A DNA stretch of 64,000 nucleotides from the NCBI RefSeq assembly GCF_010634855.1, contig NZ_MWLQ01000017.1:124001-188000 (forward strand). The letters are read 5' to 3'. How positions within the stretch are numbered: the first letter of the stretch is position 1; the number at the start of each line of letters is the position of its first letter. Shown here one piece after another: positions 1 through 9,330 of this stretch. Source of the stretch: Microbacterium sp. B35-30 (GTDB lineage: Bacteria > Actinomycetota > Actinomycetes > Actinomycetales > Microbacteriaceae). The position numbers and the translations under genes are program-made. The notes below the pieces were generated by a model. That model worked only from the letters and a program-made list of their open reading frames with translations, was not told the DNA's origin and made no database searches.

Positions 1-2625
1 CATGGCGACCCCATCGAGATCGAGGGGCTGAGCCCGGTCGTCGGGAGCCTCGCTCCGCTGGTGCCGGAGATCGCCGATCGCCTGCCGGTGCAGCCGGAGC
101 GACCGGCGGATCAGCGGGAGGCACGGCATCAGATCTTCCGTGCGGCCACGGAGCTGCTCGAGCATGTGTCGCCCGCGGTCCTGGTGCTCGAGGATCTGCA
201 CTGGGCCGACAACGTCACCTTCGACTTCCTCACGTATCTCATCGCGCACCAGCCCGCGAAGCTCGCCGTCATCGTCACGAGTCGCACAGATCTCGGAACC
301 ACTCCCGTCGGTGAGGCGTTCGCCCGGGCGCCCGCCGGCCGCACTCGGAGCGTTCGGCTCGCGCCGCTCGACGTCGCCGAAGTGGGCGAGCTCTCCCGCC
401 ATCTGCTGGGCATCGACGTGCCGGATCCGATCGCGACCGGCCTGTACGACGTCACCGGCGGTGTGCCCTTCGTCGTCGAAGAGGTCCTCCGGACCCTGCT
501 GGCGCGCCTCCCCGCCGCGGAGATCCCGAGTCACCCGGACGCGCTCGCCGCGTTGTCGGTCTCCACGGCGCTCCGCGATGTCGTCGTGCAGCGGCTGACC
601 ACCCTCGACGCGACAGCCCGGGAAGTGATCGATGCGGCAGCCGTGATCGATCTCGCCATCGATCCCGTCCTCCTCGTCGAGATCACCGAGTACGACGCCC
701 GTCAGGTGGCGACCGCGCTCACGGCGGCGCACGCGGCGGGGCTCCTGCACGATCACGAGGGGCGCATCCGCTTCCGCCACGTACTCGCCCAGCAGATCGT
801 CTACGAGGCGACGCCTCTGCCCACCCGCCAGTGGTGGCACGCCCGGGTCGCGCTGGTGCTCGAGGAGCGGAACGATCCGATGCTCTCGGCGAGGATCGCG
901 CACCACTACCAGCGCGCCGGCCGGGTCAGGGAGTTCGTGCAGTGGGCAGAGGCCGCAGCCGACGAGGCGGTGCGCCACGGGAACGAGGCTGCGGCGGCCG
1001 AGTTCCTGCGCGAGGCCACCGCGGACATGGCCGCCCTCTCGCTCGACGACCGCGTGCGCATCGCGACGAAGCTCGGGCGGGTGTCGGTCGACGGGCTGGC
1101 TCACGCCGAAGCCGCCCCGATCCTGACCCGGCTGCTGGACAGCCAGCAGCTGACGCAGGCGGCTCGAGGCGAGCTCCGCTTCGCCCTCGGCAGGCTGTAC
1201 CGCCAGCAGGGCTTCGCACGCGACGGCTACGGCGAGATCGAGCGCGCGGTCGATGACCTCTACGAGCGGCCCGACCTCCAGGCGCGCGCTCTGGCGGTGC
1301 TCGCGGCTCCGGAGACCGTCGTCGATGTGCCGCTCGAGGTGCATCTCGCCCGCTCCGTTCAGGCCGAACAGGCGGCGAGGCGAGCCGGATCGCCGGATGT
1401 CGAGCTCGGGGTGCGGATCGCTCGGGCATCGCTTCTCCTGGAGCAGGGCGATCCGTATGCGTGGCAGCTCATCGACTCCGCCCGTCACGACTCCGTCCTC
1501 CTCACCCAGCCGCGGGAGCACGCCCGAGCTGCGATCAACTGGGCTCAGGGCGCGCTCCACATCGGATACGTGAGCCGCGCCGACGAGCTGCTGAGCGAGG
1601 GGCGGTCGATCGCGGAGCGTTCGGGCTCACCGCGGCTGCTCGAGGTGTACGAACTCGTCGGCGCCATGGTGGACCATGCCGCCGGCCGGTGGGACGGTCT
1701 TGCGGAACGCGCGCACGACTTGGCCTCGCGCGTGTTCGGCTTCGGCGCCGCATCCTTCGAAGCCGAGTACCTGAACTGCCTCATGCTCGGCTCTCTCGGC
1801 AGCACCGTGGAGGCGGCCGAGCGTCTGACAGAGCTCATCCGCGAGTGCGAGAGGGTGGGCGCCGCGTGGCCGTTGATCCCCGCGCGCGCAGCACTCGCCC
1901 GGCTTCGGCTGATCCTCGGCGATGCGCGCGGCGGCTTCGACGAGTCCACGGCCGCTCTCGAACAGATCCAGCGCAAGGGAATGTGGACCTGGGCGGCTGA
2001 TGCCCTCGTCTGCCTGGTGGATGCCGCCTCCGCGCTGGGCAGAACTGACGACGTGCGTCCCCGGGTGACGGCGATCGGCGTGCACGTCCGTCAGGTCGAA
2101 GCCCCGGCCATCTCCGTGGCGGTGACCATGTGCGAAGCCCTCATCGCGCAGGTCGACGGCGACGGCGAGGCTGCAGAGCAGCTGATGTCCCGCGCGCGGT
2201 CCATGGCGCAGGCGGCAGGCCTGGTTCAGCCGGCCGCGCAGACGACCGAGCGGCTGGGCGACTGGCGCTGCGCCCGTGGTGCAGCCGACGGGCCGAGCCT
2301 GCTCGTCGAGGCGCTGACCGCGTACGGCCGCCTGTCGGCACGGCAGGACATCGCCAGAGTCACCCGGACGATGCGCCGGCACGGGGTTCCCGTCCCGTAC
2401 CCGTGGCGCGGCGGGCGCCCCGCGCACGGCAACGATCTGTCCCGACGCGAGCGCGAGGTGGTCGGACGAGCGGCCGCCGGACGGACGAATCGCGAGATCG
2501 CCGCCGAGATGTTCCTGTCGCAGCGCACGGTCGAGAGTCACATGTCGAACGCATTACGCAAGCTCGGGCTGCGCTCCCGCGACGAGCTCGATGCCGGCCT
2601 TCTCGAGGCTGACCCGCACGGCTGA
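1..2625 (+). CDS. LuxR-family LAL-type transcriptional regulator, 5' partial
   Basis: The open frame runs in from the left edge, so the start and P-loop lie outside; 874 codons are visible. A Walker B-type stretch, VLVLEDLHWAD, lies at about nt 178-210, typical of the STAND/AAA ATPase part of large LAL (MalT-like) regulators. The middle is helical and repeat-rich, as in TPR effector-binding regions. The last 60 residues form a LuxR helix-turn-helix beginning LSRREREVVGRAA and containing RTVESHMSNALRKLG. Such proteins usually act as ATP- and inducer-dependent cytoplasmic activators. The ligand and target cannot be told from the sequence. It converges on the MFS gene that ends 54 bp downstream. 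Confidence 0.9.
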   Translation, partial: HGDPIEIEGLSPVVGSLAPLVPEIADRLPVQPERPADQREARHQIFRAATELLEHVSPAVLVLEDLHWADNVTFDFLTYLIAHQPAKLAVIVTSRTDLGTTPVGEAFARAPAGRTRSVRLAPLDVAEVGELSRHLLGIDVPDPIATGLYDVTGGVPFVVEEVLRTLLARLPAAEIPSHPDALAALSVSTALRDVVVQRLTTLDATAREVIDAAAVIDLAIDPVLLVEITEYDARQVATALTAAHAAGLLHDHEGRIRFRHVLAQQIVYEATPLPTRQWWHARVALVLEERNDPMLSARIAHHYQRAGRVREFVQWAEAAADEAVRHGNEAAAAEFLREATADMAALSLDDRVRIATKLGRVSVDGLAHAEAAPILTRLLDSQQLTQAARGELRFALGRLYRQQGFARDGYGEIERAVDDLYERPDLQARALAVLAAPETVVDVPLEVHLARSVQAEQAARRAGSPDVELGVRIARASLLLEQGDPYAWQLIDSARHDSVLLTQPREHARAAINWAQGALHIGYVSRADELLSEGRSIAERSGSPRLLEVYELVGAMVDHAAGRWDGLAERAHDLASRVFGFGAASFEAEYLNCLMLGSLGSTVEAAERLTELIRECERVGAAWPLIPARAALARLRLILGDARGGFDESTAALEQIQRKGMWTWAADALVCLVDAASALGRTDDVRPRVTAIGVHVRQVEAPAISVAVTMCEALIAQVDGDGEAAEQLMSRARSMAQAAGLVQPAAQTTERLGDWRCARGAADGPSLLVEALTAYGRLSARQDIARVTRTMRRHGVPVPYPWRGGRPAHGNDLSRREREVVGRAAAGRTNREIAAEMFLSQRTVESHMSNALRKLGLRSRDELDAGLLEADPHG

Positions 2626-2679
2626 CATGCGAACGCGGGTGACTCGCCCTCAATCCTTCGACGGCCCGAGGTGCGGGGC

Positions 2680-4335
2680 TCAATCCTCGGCAGCGCTCCC
2701 GGACACTGCACCGGTGCCGACCGACTCCGGCAGCTCCCCCGGACGGAACTTCGGCAGCCGGCTGGCCGGCACGATCGCGAGGGCGCTCACACCCGAGAGG
2801 ATCAGCAGTCCGATCTTGAGCGCACTCAAGCGCGCTTCCTCGTTGAGGGCCACGGCGGCGTCGACCTGCTCTGCGGTCGCGTCCGTCTGCTCGGTGAGCG
2901 TCGCCTCGAGGCGATCGTTGCTGACGAAGTTCACGCTGTCGAGGTCGACCTGAGAGACGAGCTCGGGCGGTAGCTCCGGGTGCTCGACGAGCGATGAGAC
3001 CACGTTGAGGCTCAGGATGCCGACCAGCAGGGCACCCGAGACCGCCGTTCCGACCGCCGAGGCGAGATTCTGCGTCGTCCCGCGCACCGACCCCACATCG
3101 CCGGCCAGTTCCTTGGGCGAGGCGGTGACGAGCACGTTGAAGACGAGGGTCACGAGTGCCCCCTGCCCGACGCCGAAGACGAACAGCCCGAGGATCGTCG
3201 GGAGCGTCTCCCAGTTGTTGGTGACGACAATCGACAGCCAGATCAGGGCGATCGTGGTGAGTCCGAACGAGAACATCCCGATCGTCCGCGGCGTGAAACG
3301 CCGGTAGAAGCGCACCACCAGCATGGCGGTGAAGAACACCGTCAGGTTGAAGGGCAGCATGGCGAGCGAGGTGTCGAACGGCGTCCTGCCCTGGACGATC
3401 TGGATGTACAGCGGGATCGTGAAGTTGAGTGCCGCCTCCAGGCCCACCACGATGAACATCGCGTAGACGGCGGCCCGCTCACGCGACGATCCGAAGACCG
3501 AGAGGCTCACGAGCGGGACCTTCCCGGCCTTCGTGCGACGCCGCGTCCACAGGAAGAACAGCTGGACGAGCACCACGCCGATGAGGATCAGCACGGGCGC
3601 CGGCGAGACGCCGGCGATGTCGAACGGGGCGGCCGGGCGCGCGAGCAGGAGCCCCCAGTTGTTGAGGTTGTTGACACCGAGAGTGAGCGAGACGATGCCC
3701 AGGCCGATCAGCACCGCGGCGATGACGTCGATCTTGATCGCCGGGTTGCCCGGCAGTCCGCGCAACCAGAAGCTCAGCACGAACACCGCGACCGCGAGCA
3801 GCAGCACCACGATGAACACCTGCCGCCACCCCACGAGCGTCGCCAGCGTGCCTCCGATGAGGAAGGCGCTGACGCCGGCCAGCGCACGCGCCGAGCCGAG
3901 GGAGCCGATCGCCGTCTCCTGCTGGCCGCCGCGATAGTTCTCGGCGATGAGGGCCACCAGCGAGGGCACGATGATCGCGGCTGACGCACCGGCGAGCGCC
4001 TGGGCGAAGATCACGTAGCCGACCGAGGGGCCGAAGATCATGACGAGCGCCGAGACGGCGAAGAGGGCGACGACGATGCGGAAGACGGTCACCCAGCCCA
4101 CGCGCTGGCCGATCTTCGCACCCACCATGACGAGAGCCGCGACGACGAGCCCGTAGGTCACGATCGCGGTGCTCACATCGGTGGGCGGCACGCCGAACGT
4201 CTCGACCATGCCTCCGAGTGAGACAGGGAGCGCCGCGACGTTGTACGACATCAGGATCTGGGCGAGGAAGAGTCCGATCATCGGCACCCAGGAGGCCCGA
4301 GCGGTGTTCACCGTGACGTTCTGCGGAGTGGTCAT
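2680..4335 (-). CDS. MFS transporter, DHA2-like drug exporter family
   Basis: A 551-residue integral membrane protein with about 14 hydrophobic segments, the length and count of the DHA2 (14-TMS) major facilitator family, which exports drugs and other small molecules using the proton gradient. A polar loop at about residues 455-510, rich in Glu, Asp and Val, precedes the last membrane segment. The start at 4335 is chosen because AGGAGG stands 9 nt upstream. The ATG overlaps the glutaminase stop as ATGA, so the two genes are probably translated together. The longer open frame reaching 4548 runs over the glutaminase gene and is rejected. The substrate is unknown; an amino-acid-related compound is only suggested by the glutaminase partner. 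Confidence 0.85.
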   Translation of the reverse strand: MTTPQNVTVNTARASWVPMIGLFLAQILMSYNVAALPVSLGGMVETFGVPPTDVSTAIVTYGLVVAALVMVGAKIGQRVGWVTVFRIVVALFAVSALVMIFGPSVGYVIFAQALAGASAAIIVPSLVALIAENYRGGQQETAIGSLGSARALAGVSAFLIGGTLATLVGWRQVFIVVLLLAVAVFVLSFWLRGLPGNPAIKIDVIAAVLIGLGIVSLTLGVNNLNNWGLLLARPAAPFDIAGVSPAPVLILIGVVLVQLFFLWTRRRTKAGKVPLVSLSVFGSSRERAAVYAMFIVVGLEAALNFTIPLYIQIVQGRTPFDTSLAMLPFNLTVFFTAMLVVRFYRRFTPRTIGMFSFGLTTIALIWLSIVVTNNWETLPTILGLFVFGVGQGALVTLVFNVLVTASPKELAGDVGSVRGTTQNLASAVGTAVSGALLVGILSLNVVSSLVEHPELPPELVSQVDLDSVNFVSNDRLEATLTEQTDATAEQVDAAVALNEEARLSALKIGLLILSGVSALAIVPASRLPKFRPGELPESVGTGAVSGSAAED

Positions 4336-5351
4336 GTCGAAGATCCTCCTGAGAAGTGCGAGCTCGAGGCGAAGATGTTCAGGCCGAGGGCACGAGACAG
4401 GTAGGCCGTGGCCACCTGACCGCGAACACTGTTTCCGGCGGAGTCGAGCGGCGGCGAGTAGGTCCCGATGCCCACCTTGCCGGGCGCGACGGTGACCAGT
4501 CCGCCCGCGACGCCGGACTTGCCCGGCAGTCCGATCTCGAAGAGCCATTCGCCCGACCGCTCGTAGAGGCCGGTGGCCGCGAGCACGGCGAGCAGGTCTC
4601 GGCAGACTGCGGCGGACACCACGCGGTCGCCGGTGAGCGGATTGACGCCCCCGTCAGCGAGTGTGGCGCCCATCACGGCGAGGTCGCGCGCGTCGACGAG
4701 CAGGGAGCATTGCCTGGTATAGACATCGACGACCTCGAGCGGGTCCACCCGGATGCGGCCGTAGCTCTCGAGCAGTTGTGCGATCGCTCGATTGCGGTGG
4801 TTGGTCTCCGCCTCCGACCGGTAGACGGCCTCGTCGACGACCAGCTCGCGACCCGCGAATTGCGAGAGACCGGACCGCACCGCTTCCCACTTGTCTTCCG
4901 GGGTCTCGCCGGGTACGAGTGCCGTCGTCGCCAGAGCGCCGGCGTTCACCATCGGGTTCATGGGGTGACCGTCGTTGAGCTCGATCGCGACGACCGAGTT
5001 GAACGGCAGTCCGGTGTTGTTGACGCCGATCACGTCGAAGGCCTTCTCGTGTCCGAGCGCATCGCAGACGAGGGCGTAGACGAATGCCTTCGATATCGAC
5101 TGGATCGAGAACGGGACGCGGGTCTCACCGATCTCGTGGAGCCCGCCGTCGACATCGGCGACACACACCCCGAACGTCTCGGGGTCCGCCTCGGCGAGGA
5201 TCGGGATGTAGTCGGCGACGACACCCTCCCGGTGGGAACTGGCCCGCTTGTGCGCGGCGACGACGAGCTCGTCTATGCGATCGCTGGGTGGCAGGGCACC
5301 GGTCGCAGCGTGCTGCTCGACATCCGCCACATCCAGTTCGCTCTCCCGCAC
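4332..5351 (-). CDS. glsA: Glutaminase A
   Basis: The protein hydrolyses glutamine to glutamate and ammonia in the cytoplasm. It belongs to the serine-dependent, beta-lactamase-like glutaminase family. The catalytic S-x-x-K motif is visible as SIQSISKAF, with Ser85 and Lys88 from the chosen start, and the conserved NPMVNAGALATT and GKSGVAGG blocks are present. The family is usually 300-330 residues, which fits a GTG start at 5351 (339 aa). An upstream ATG at 5435 would add an Arg/Ser-rich stretch that looks non-coding. No start has a strong ribosome-binding site, so the start is uncertain. The stop overlaps the MFS start (ATGA), and the upstream nnrD gene ends 93 bp away. Confidence 0.88.
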   Translation of the reverse strand: MRESELDVADVEQHAATGALPPSDRIDELVVAAHKRASSHREGVVADYIPILAEADPETFGVCVADVDGGLHEIGETRVPFSIQSISKAFVYALVCDALGHEKAFDVIGVNNTGLPFNSVVAIELNDGHPMNPMVNAGALATTALVPGETPEDKWEAVRSGLSQFAGRELVVDEAVYRSEAETNHRNRAIAQLLESYGRIRVDPLEVVDVYTRQCSLLVDARDLAVMGATLADGGVNPLTGDRVVSAAVCRDLLAVLAATGLYERSGEWLFEIGLPGKSGVAGGLVTVAPGKVGIGTYSPPLDSAGNSVRGQVATAYLSRALGLNIFASSSHFSGGSST

Positions 5352-5444
5352 AGAGCCCACAGTAGGGGTCCGCCGTGGCCACGGGGACGAGCACGGCTCC
5401 CGGCGAGTCGAGCGACGGCGACGGCCCCCCGGCATCCGTGCTCG

Positions 5445-6284
5445 TCAGACCCCCACGTCGCCTAGGGCGACGGGGAGCTCCCGCGCCAGCTCCCTCGCGA
5501 GGAACCCCAGTCCCAGGCGCGCGCCCAGCAGCCGTCCCGCGCGTGCGTGGGTCCACGCGGCCCAGACCGCGGCCCTCGACGGCTCCAGCCCTCGGGCGGC
5601 GAAGCCGACGATCGCGCCGGCGAGCACGTCGCCGCTCCCCGATGTCGCCAGCCCGGCGTCGCCCTCGTCGACGCGCCACGTGCGGCCGTCGTCATCCGCG
5701 ACCACGCCGTAGCAGTTCGCCACCGCGTCGAAACGGCGCGCGATCTCGCGCACGTCGTCTTCGTGGTCGTCAAGGTCGCGTCCCAGCAGGATGCCGGCCT
5801 CCTCCTTGTTCGGATTGAGGATGAGCTGCTCCGGCAGAGCGCTCCGATCCACGTCGCCCAGCACGCCGAGGGCGAATGCATCGAGCACGAGAAGCTGAGG
5901 ACCGACCGCGGCGACGGCAAGCAGCGTGGCGCGAGTCTCGGCCGCGTCGGAGAATCCAGGTCCCACGAGGACGGCATCCGCTGACTGGATCTGCTCCCGC
6001 AATTCGCCGCCGAGAGCATCGTCCGCGTCGTCCGGGAGGGCGAGGATGCCTGCCTCGGGAAGCGCGATGCCGACGTGGGCATCGATGGACTGCGGCACCG
6101 CGAGCGCCACACGTCCGGCCCCGACGCGAAGTGCGGCCTCGCCCGCCAGGAGCACGGCGCCCGGCGATGTGCGTGAGCCGCCGACCACGACGACGTCTCC
6201 GCGCGACTTCTTGGAGTCGCCGGGATCGGGCAGACCCCAGCCGCGGAGGAGCGATTCGGTGACGCGCTCAGGCCGGCTCGACAT
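5445..6284 (-). CDS. nnrD: ADP-dependent NAD(P)H-hydrate dehydratase
   Basis: A 279-residue protein of the ribokinase-like CARKD/YjeF C-terminal family. These enzymes remove water from damaged NADHX/NADPHX, using ADP in bacteria, to restore NAD(P)H. Visible marks are the N-terminal GDVVVVGGS, the LNPNKEEAGIL block and the nucleotide/catalytic loop TSGSGDVLAGAIVG. The epimerase (YjeF N-terminal) domain often fused to it is absent, so the partner epimerase must be encoded elsewhere. The ATG at 6284 lies 17 nt inside the upstream phosphatase gene, pointing to co-transcription. The longer open frame to 6446 is read out of frame through that gene. Confidence 0.9.
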   Translation of the reverse strand: MSSRPERVTESLLRGWGLPDPGDSKKSRGDVVVVGGSRTSPGAVLLAGEAALRVGAGRVALAVPQSIDAHVGIALPEAGILALPDDADDALGGELREQIQSADAVLVGPGFSDAAETRATLLAVAAVGPQLLVLDAFALGVLGDVDRSALPEQLILNPNKEEAGILLGRDLDDHEDDVREIARRFDAVANCYGVVADDDGRTWRVDEGDAGLATSGSGDVLAGAIVGFAARGLEPSRAAVWAAWTHARAGRLLGARLGLGFLARELARELPVALGDVGV

Positions 6285-6993
6285 CGGGGCTCCCTGGGTG
6301 GGCGGTGACATCCGCGCCGTCGCGCTGGAGGTGCGCCACGTCGGAGAACTCGACGAGCTCCCAGCCGCGGTCGCTGCGGACCAGGTGGGTGACCGACGCG
6401 TTGAGCACGGTGTGGTCGCGGGCGAACGCCAGCAGCTCGTCTTCACGAAGCGGCAGCAGCACGTACAGCAGCAGCATCACCACCGCGTCGTGCGCCACCA
6501 TCATGGCGCTCTCGCCGGGACCCTCGAGCGCCTCGCGCAGGAAGGAGCGCAGCCGCAGGGCGACGTCGGCCCATGACTCCCCTCCGGGCGGGCGGTGGTA
6601 GAACTTGCCGAGGTGCTTGCGCCGCGCCATCTCTTCGGGGTGACGCCGCGCCACACCCGTCCAGGTGAGCAGATCCAGGATGCCGAGCTCGCGGTCGCGC
6701 AGCCGCTCGTCCACGAACACCCTCGCCTCGCCTGCGGAGCCGCCGAGGGCGAGTTCCAACGTCTCGCGCGCACGCAGATACGGCGACGCCCAGTAGGTGT
6801 CGATCGTCGCGCGCCGGCTATCCAGCCAGTCGCCCAGCGCCGCCGCCTGCTCGCGGCCGGTGTCGGAGAGCGGAACGTCGGCATCGCGCTCATCGAGGGG
6901 AATGACCTCGAGTCCTTCGACCTCGGACCTCGTCGCGGCGACGTTGCCGATGCTCTCCCCGTGCCGGACCAACCAGAGTTCTCTGAGCGCCAT
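6268..6993 (-). CDS. Histidine phosphatase (phosphoglycerate-mutase-like) family protein
   Basis: The catalytic RHG motif appears at once, in ELWLVRHGES. The second histidine of the family is in MMVAHDAVVML, and the mid-protein Glu-containing ARETLELAL segment is also present. At 241 residues it has the usual size of single-domain histidine phosphatases, which act on sugar phosphates, phosphoglycerate or phosphoproteins; the substrate cannot be assigned. The start is either ATG 6993 or the adjoining GTG 6996; neither has a well-spaced Shine-Dalgarno. It is the first gene of a tight run followed by nnrD. Confidence 0.85.
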   Translation of the reverse strand: MALRELWLVRHGESIGNVAATRSEVEGLEVIPLDERDADVPLSDTGREQAAALGDWLDSRRATIDTYWASPYLRARETLELALGGSAGEARVFVDERLRDRELGILDLLTWTGVARRHPEEMARRKHLGKFYHRPPGGESWADVALRLRSFLREALEGPGESAMMVAHDAVVMLLLYVLLPLREDELLAFARDHTVLNASVTHLVRSDRGWELVEFSDVAHLQRDGADVTAHPGSPDVEPA

Positions 6994-7056
6994 CACCTCA
7001 GGCTAGGGAGAACGCCCGCCGGAGGCACCCGGTTGACACGGGCGACTCCGCCCCGC

Positions 7057-9099
7057 CTACCACCACCAGGAACGCCCGTTCAGCATGTCACCGAAGTCCT
7101 CGGGCGACCCGCGCCCCGTATCCCGCGAGCCCAGATAGCTGTCCACGACGGCCCGCCCGAGGTCGTCGAGCTCCGGCGCGACGACCTGCCCACCGGCCCG
7201 CCGCGCGAGGGCGTCGATGAAGCGCGCGAGGCCGGGGTCCTCGCCGAGGCGGAAGAACGTCGTCTGGGCTCCGAGCCGTTGCACGGTGTCGAGCTCGCGC
7301 ACCGTGGCCGCCACCGTCCGCGCATCCGGAGGATAGGCGAAGTGCGCGTGGCCATCGGGGCGCAGGTAGGCGGTCGGCTCGCCGTCGGTCACGATGAGCA
7401 GCACGGGCTGAGCCGTCGGGTTGCGACGGAAGTGCCGCTGGGCGAGCAGCAGCGCGTGCTGCAGGTTCGTGCCCTTGTCCCAGACGGAGTCCTTGGCCGT
7501 CAGCTGCTCGATGTCGATCACCTCGGCGTGGCGGGCGAACGCGATCAGCTGGAGGTTGTCGCCGCGGAATCGCGTCGAGATGAGGTGATGCAGGGCGAGC
7601 GCGGTGCGCTTCATGGGAACCCAGCGGCCGTCGAGCGCCATCGAGAACGACGTGTCGACGAGGAGGGCGACGGCGGCCTGCGTGCGCTGCTCCGTCTCGA
7701 CGACCTCGACGTCGCGGGTGTCGAGGCGCACCCCGGCCGAGACGTCGCCGCCGTCGAGCACGGTCCTCAGCACGGCGTTCGAGACGGTGCGGGGGATGTC
7801 CCACGGCTCGGTGTCGCCGAACGCCCACTCGCGCGTCGAGCCGGTGCGGTCGCCGGCGGCACCGGCGTTGCGCGTCTCGCGGCGGCCCGTGCGACCCGAC
7901 TGCCGCGTCGCGATGTCGCGCAGGAGCGCCCGCCCCAGTTGCCGCATCGCCCGCGGGGTGAGCCGGAGCTGCCCGTCGGACGCGCGCTGCAGCATCCCGG
8001 TGTCCCTCAGCTCCTGCTCGAGCTCGCGCAGGGTGCGGGCGCTGACCGCGGCATCCTCGCCCACCAGCCGCTCGAGCGCGTCGAGGTCGATGTCGTCCAT
8101 CCGTGCGCCCGGGTACGTCTGGCCGAGCTGATCGGTCACCGCGTCGAGGTCGGCGAGGTCCTGCATGATGCCGGTCGCCTCACCGAGACCCGTCGGCTGA
8201 TCTCCCGAGAAGGATGCCGAACCCGTCCAGTCCTCGCCGGGCCGGAGCGAGCGCAGGTTGTCGTCGAGTCGTGACAGCGACTGCATGAGGTCGGGCGAGC
8301 CGAACGCCTGCTCCGCGAGGCTCAGGAGCTCATCCCGCTGCTCGGGAGTCATGGAGTTGAGCATCCGCTGCGCGGCCGCGGAGCGCTCGGCGAGCGTGTC
8401 GAGGAGCTCGTCGAGATTCTGCGGGTCCTCGGGGAACTGGTCCCCGTGCTTGCGCATGAACTCGTCGAAGTCCTCTTGCGTATCGTCGCCCAGCCGGCGC
8501 TTCTCGAGCAGGTCGTTGAGATCGGTGAGCATGTCGCGGATCGCCTGGCGGTCCGCATCCGTGGCACTCTCGAGCGCGTTCTTCATTCCGGCGAACCGCT
8601 GGTCGAGGAGTTCCCGCCCGAGGAGTTCGCGGATGCGGTCGTAGTCCGCGCGTGCGCTCGGGCTCTGCCAGTCGTAGTCGGCGAGGTCGTTGACGGCCGC
8701 GGCGGTGCTGGCCGGCAGGTTCTCGAGCCGCATCTCGGCGAAGGCGCGGGCGTCGTCGTCGAGCTGGACGTCGCGCACCAGGTGCTTGCGCTCCTCCAGC
8801 ACGGCGCGGTCCAGGAGCTTGCGGACCTCCTCGAGCGTGCCGTCGAGCCGGTGCCGCCGCACGAGGTCGGCCCGGCGCTCGCGCACCCGGCGGGCGAGGT
8901 CGTCGAGCCCCTCCCGGTCGCGGTCGCCGCGGCGCAGATACTCGCGCAGCGCGCGGTCGGCCGAGGTTCCCGCCATCACGTCCTGCCCGATCGCCTCGAG
9001 CGCCGACTGCACCTCGACGGGCGGCGCGAGCGGGTCGCCGCCCGTGTACCGTCCGTATCGCGCGGCGTGGCCGGGCGTGCGGTGGAAGCTGCGGGGCAT
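7057..9099 (-). CDS. VWA-domain protein, partner of a MoxR-like AAA ATPase
   Basis: 680 residues. The N-terminal two thirds are charged and helical. A von Willebrand A domain begins near residue 465 with the metal-binding DTSFS (D-x-S-x-S MIDAS) in AVALLVDTSFSM, followed by LLIVTDGEPTA. This arrangement is typical of VWA proteins that work with MoxR/RavA/CoxD-type AAA ATPases, as metal-dependent adaptors in cofactor insertion, folding or stress responses. The AAA gene lies directly upstream on the same strand, separated by 231 bp holding a dispersed repeat. The target of this pair cannot be inferred. The ATG at 9099 is the first plausible start. Confidence 0.85.
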   Translation of the reverse strand: MPRSFHRTPGHAARYGRYTGGDPLAPPVEVQSALEAIGQDVMAGTSADRALREYLRRGDRDREGLDDLARRVRERRADLVRRHRLDGTLEEVRKLLDRAVLEERKHLVRDVQLDDDARAFAEMRLENLPASTAAAVNDLADYDWQSPSARADYDRIRELLGRELLDQRFAGMKNALESATDADRQAIRDMLTDLNDLLEKRRLGDDTQEDFDEFMRKHGDQFPEDPQNLDELLDTLAERSAAAQRMLNSMTPEQRDELLSLAEQAFGSPDLMQSLSRLDDNLRSLRPGEDWTGSASFSGDQPTGLGEATGIMQDLADLDAVTDQLGQTYPGARMDDIDLDALERLVGEDAAVSARTLRELEQELRDTGMLQRASDGQLRLTPRAMRQLGRALLRDIATRQSGRTGRRETRNAGAAGDRTGSTREWAFGDTEPWDIPRTVSNAVLRTVLDGGDVSAGVRLDTRDVEVVETEQRTQAAVALLVDTSFSMALDGRWVPMKRTALALHHLISTRFRGDNLQLIAFARHAEVIDIEQLTAKDSVWDKGTNLQHALLLAQRHFRRNPTAQPVLLIVTDGEPTAYLRPDGHAHFAYPPDARTVAATVRELDTVQRLGAQTTFFRLGEDPGLARFIDALARRAGGQVVAPELDDLGRAVVDSYLGSRDTGRGSPEDFGDMLNGRSWWW

Positions 9100-9171
9100 T
9101 ACGGGATGCCTCCTCCTGCGACGGGGAGTGGCGACGGATGCCGCGGGCCGACGTTGCTCGTTGGTGGGGGG

Positions 9172-9319
9172 CGTTTCGTCTCGCTCGTTCCTCGCTCGCT
9201 CAACGACCGGAGCTCAGGGAACCGGTCGTTGAGCGGAGGGCGCTCTGGCGCCCGCAGACGAAACGCCTCCAGCGCACGATACGGCTCGGCGCGCCTCGAC
9301 AGGCTCAGCGACCGGGGGC
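9172..9319. repeat. Dispersed Microbacteriaceae-type inverted repeat cluster A
   Basis: The 231-bp gap between the AAA and VWA genes holds a forward unit at 9172-9209 starting CGTTTCGTCTCGCTCG and ending GCTCAACGACCG. An inverted unit follows at 9223-9266, with the same ends but a different core (GGAGGGCGCTCTGGCGCCC). A degenerate third fragment lies near 9291-9319. The two main units face each other and could fold as a hairpin. The same ends recur at five other places in the window. Confidence 0.85.
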
Positions 9320-9330
9320 GAGGCATCCGC

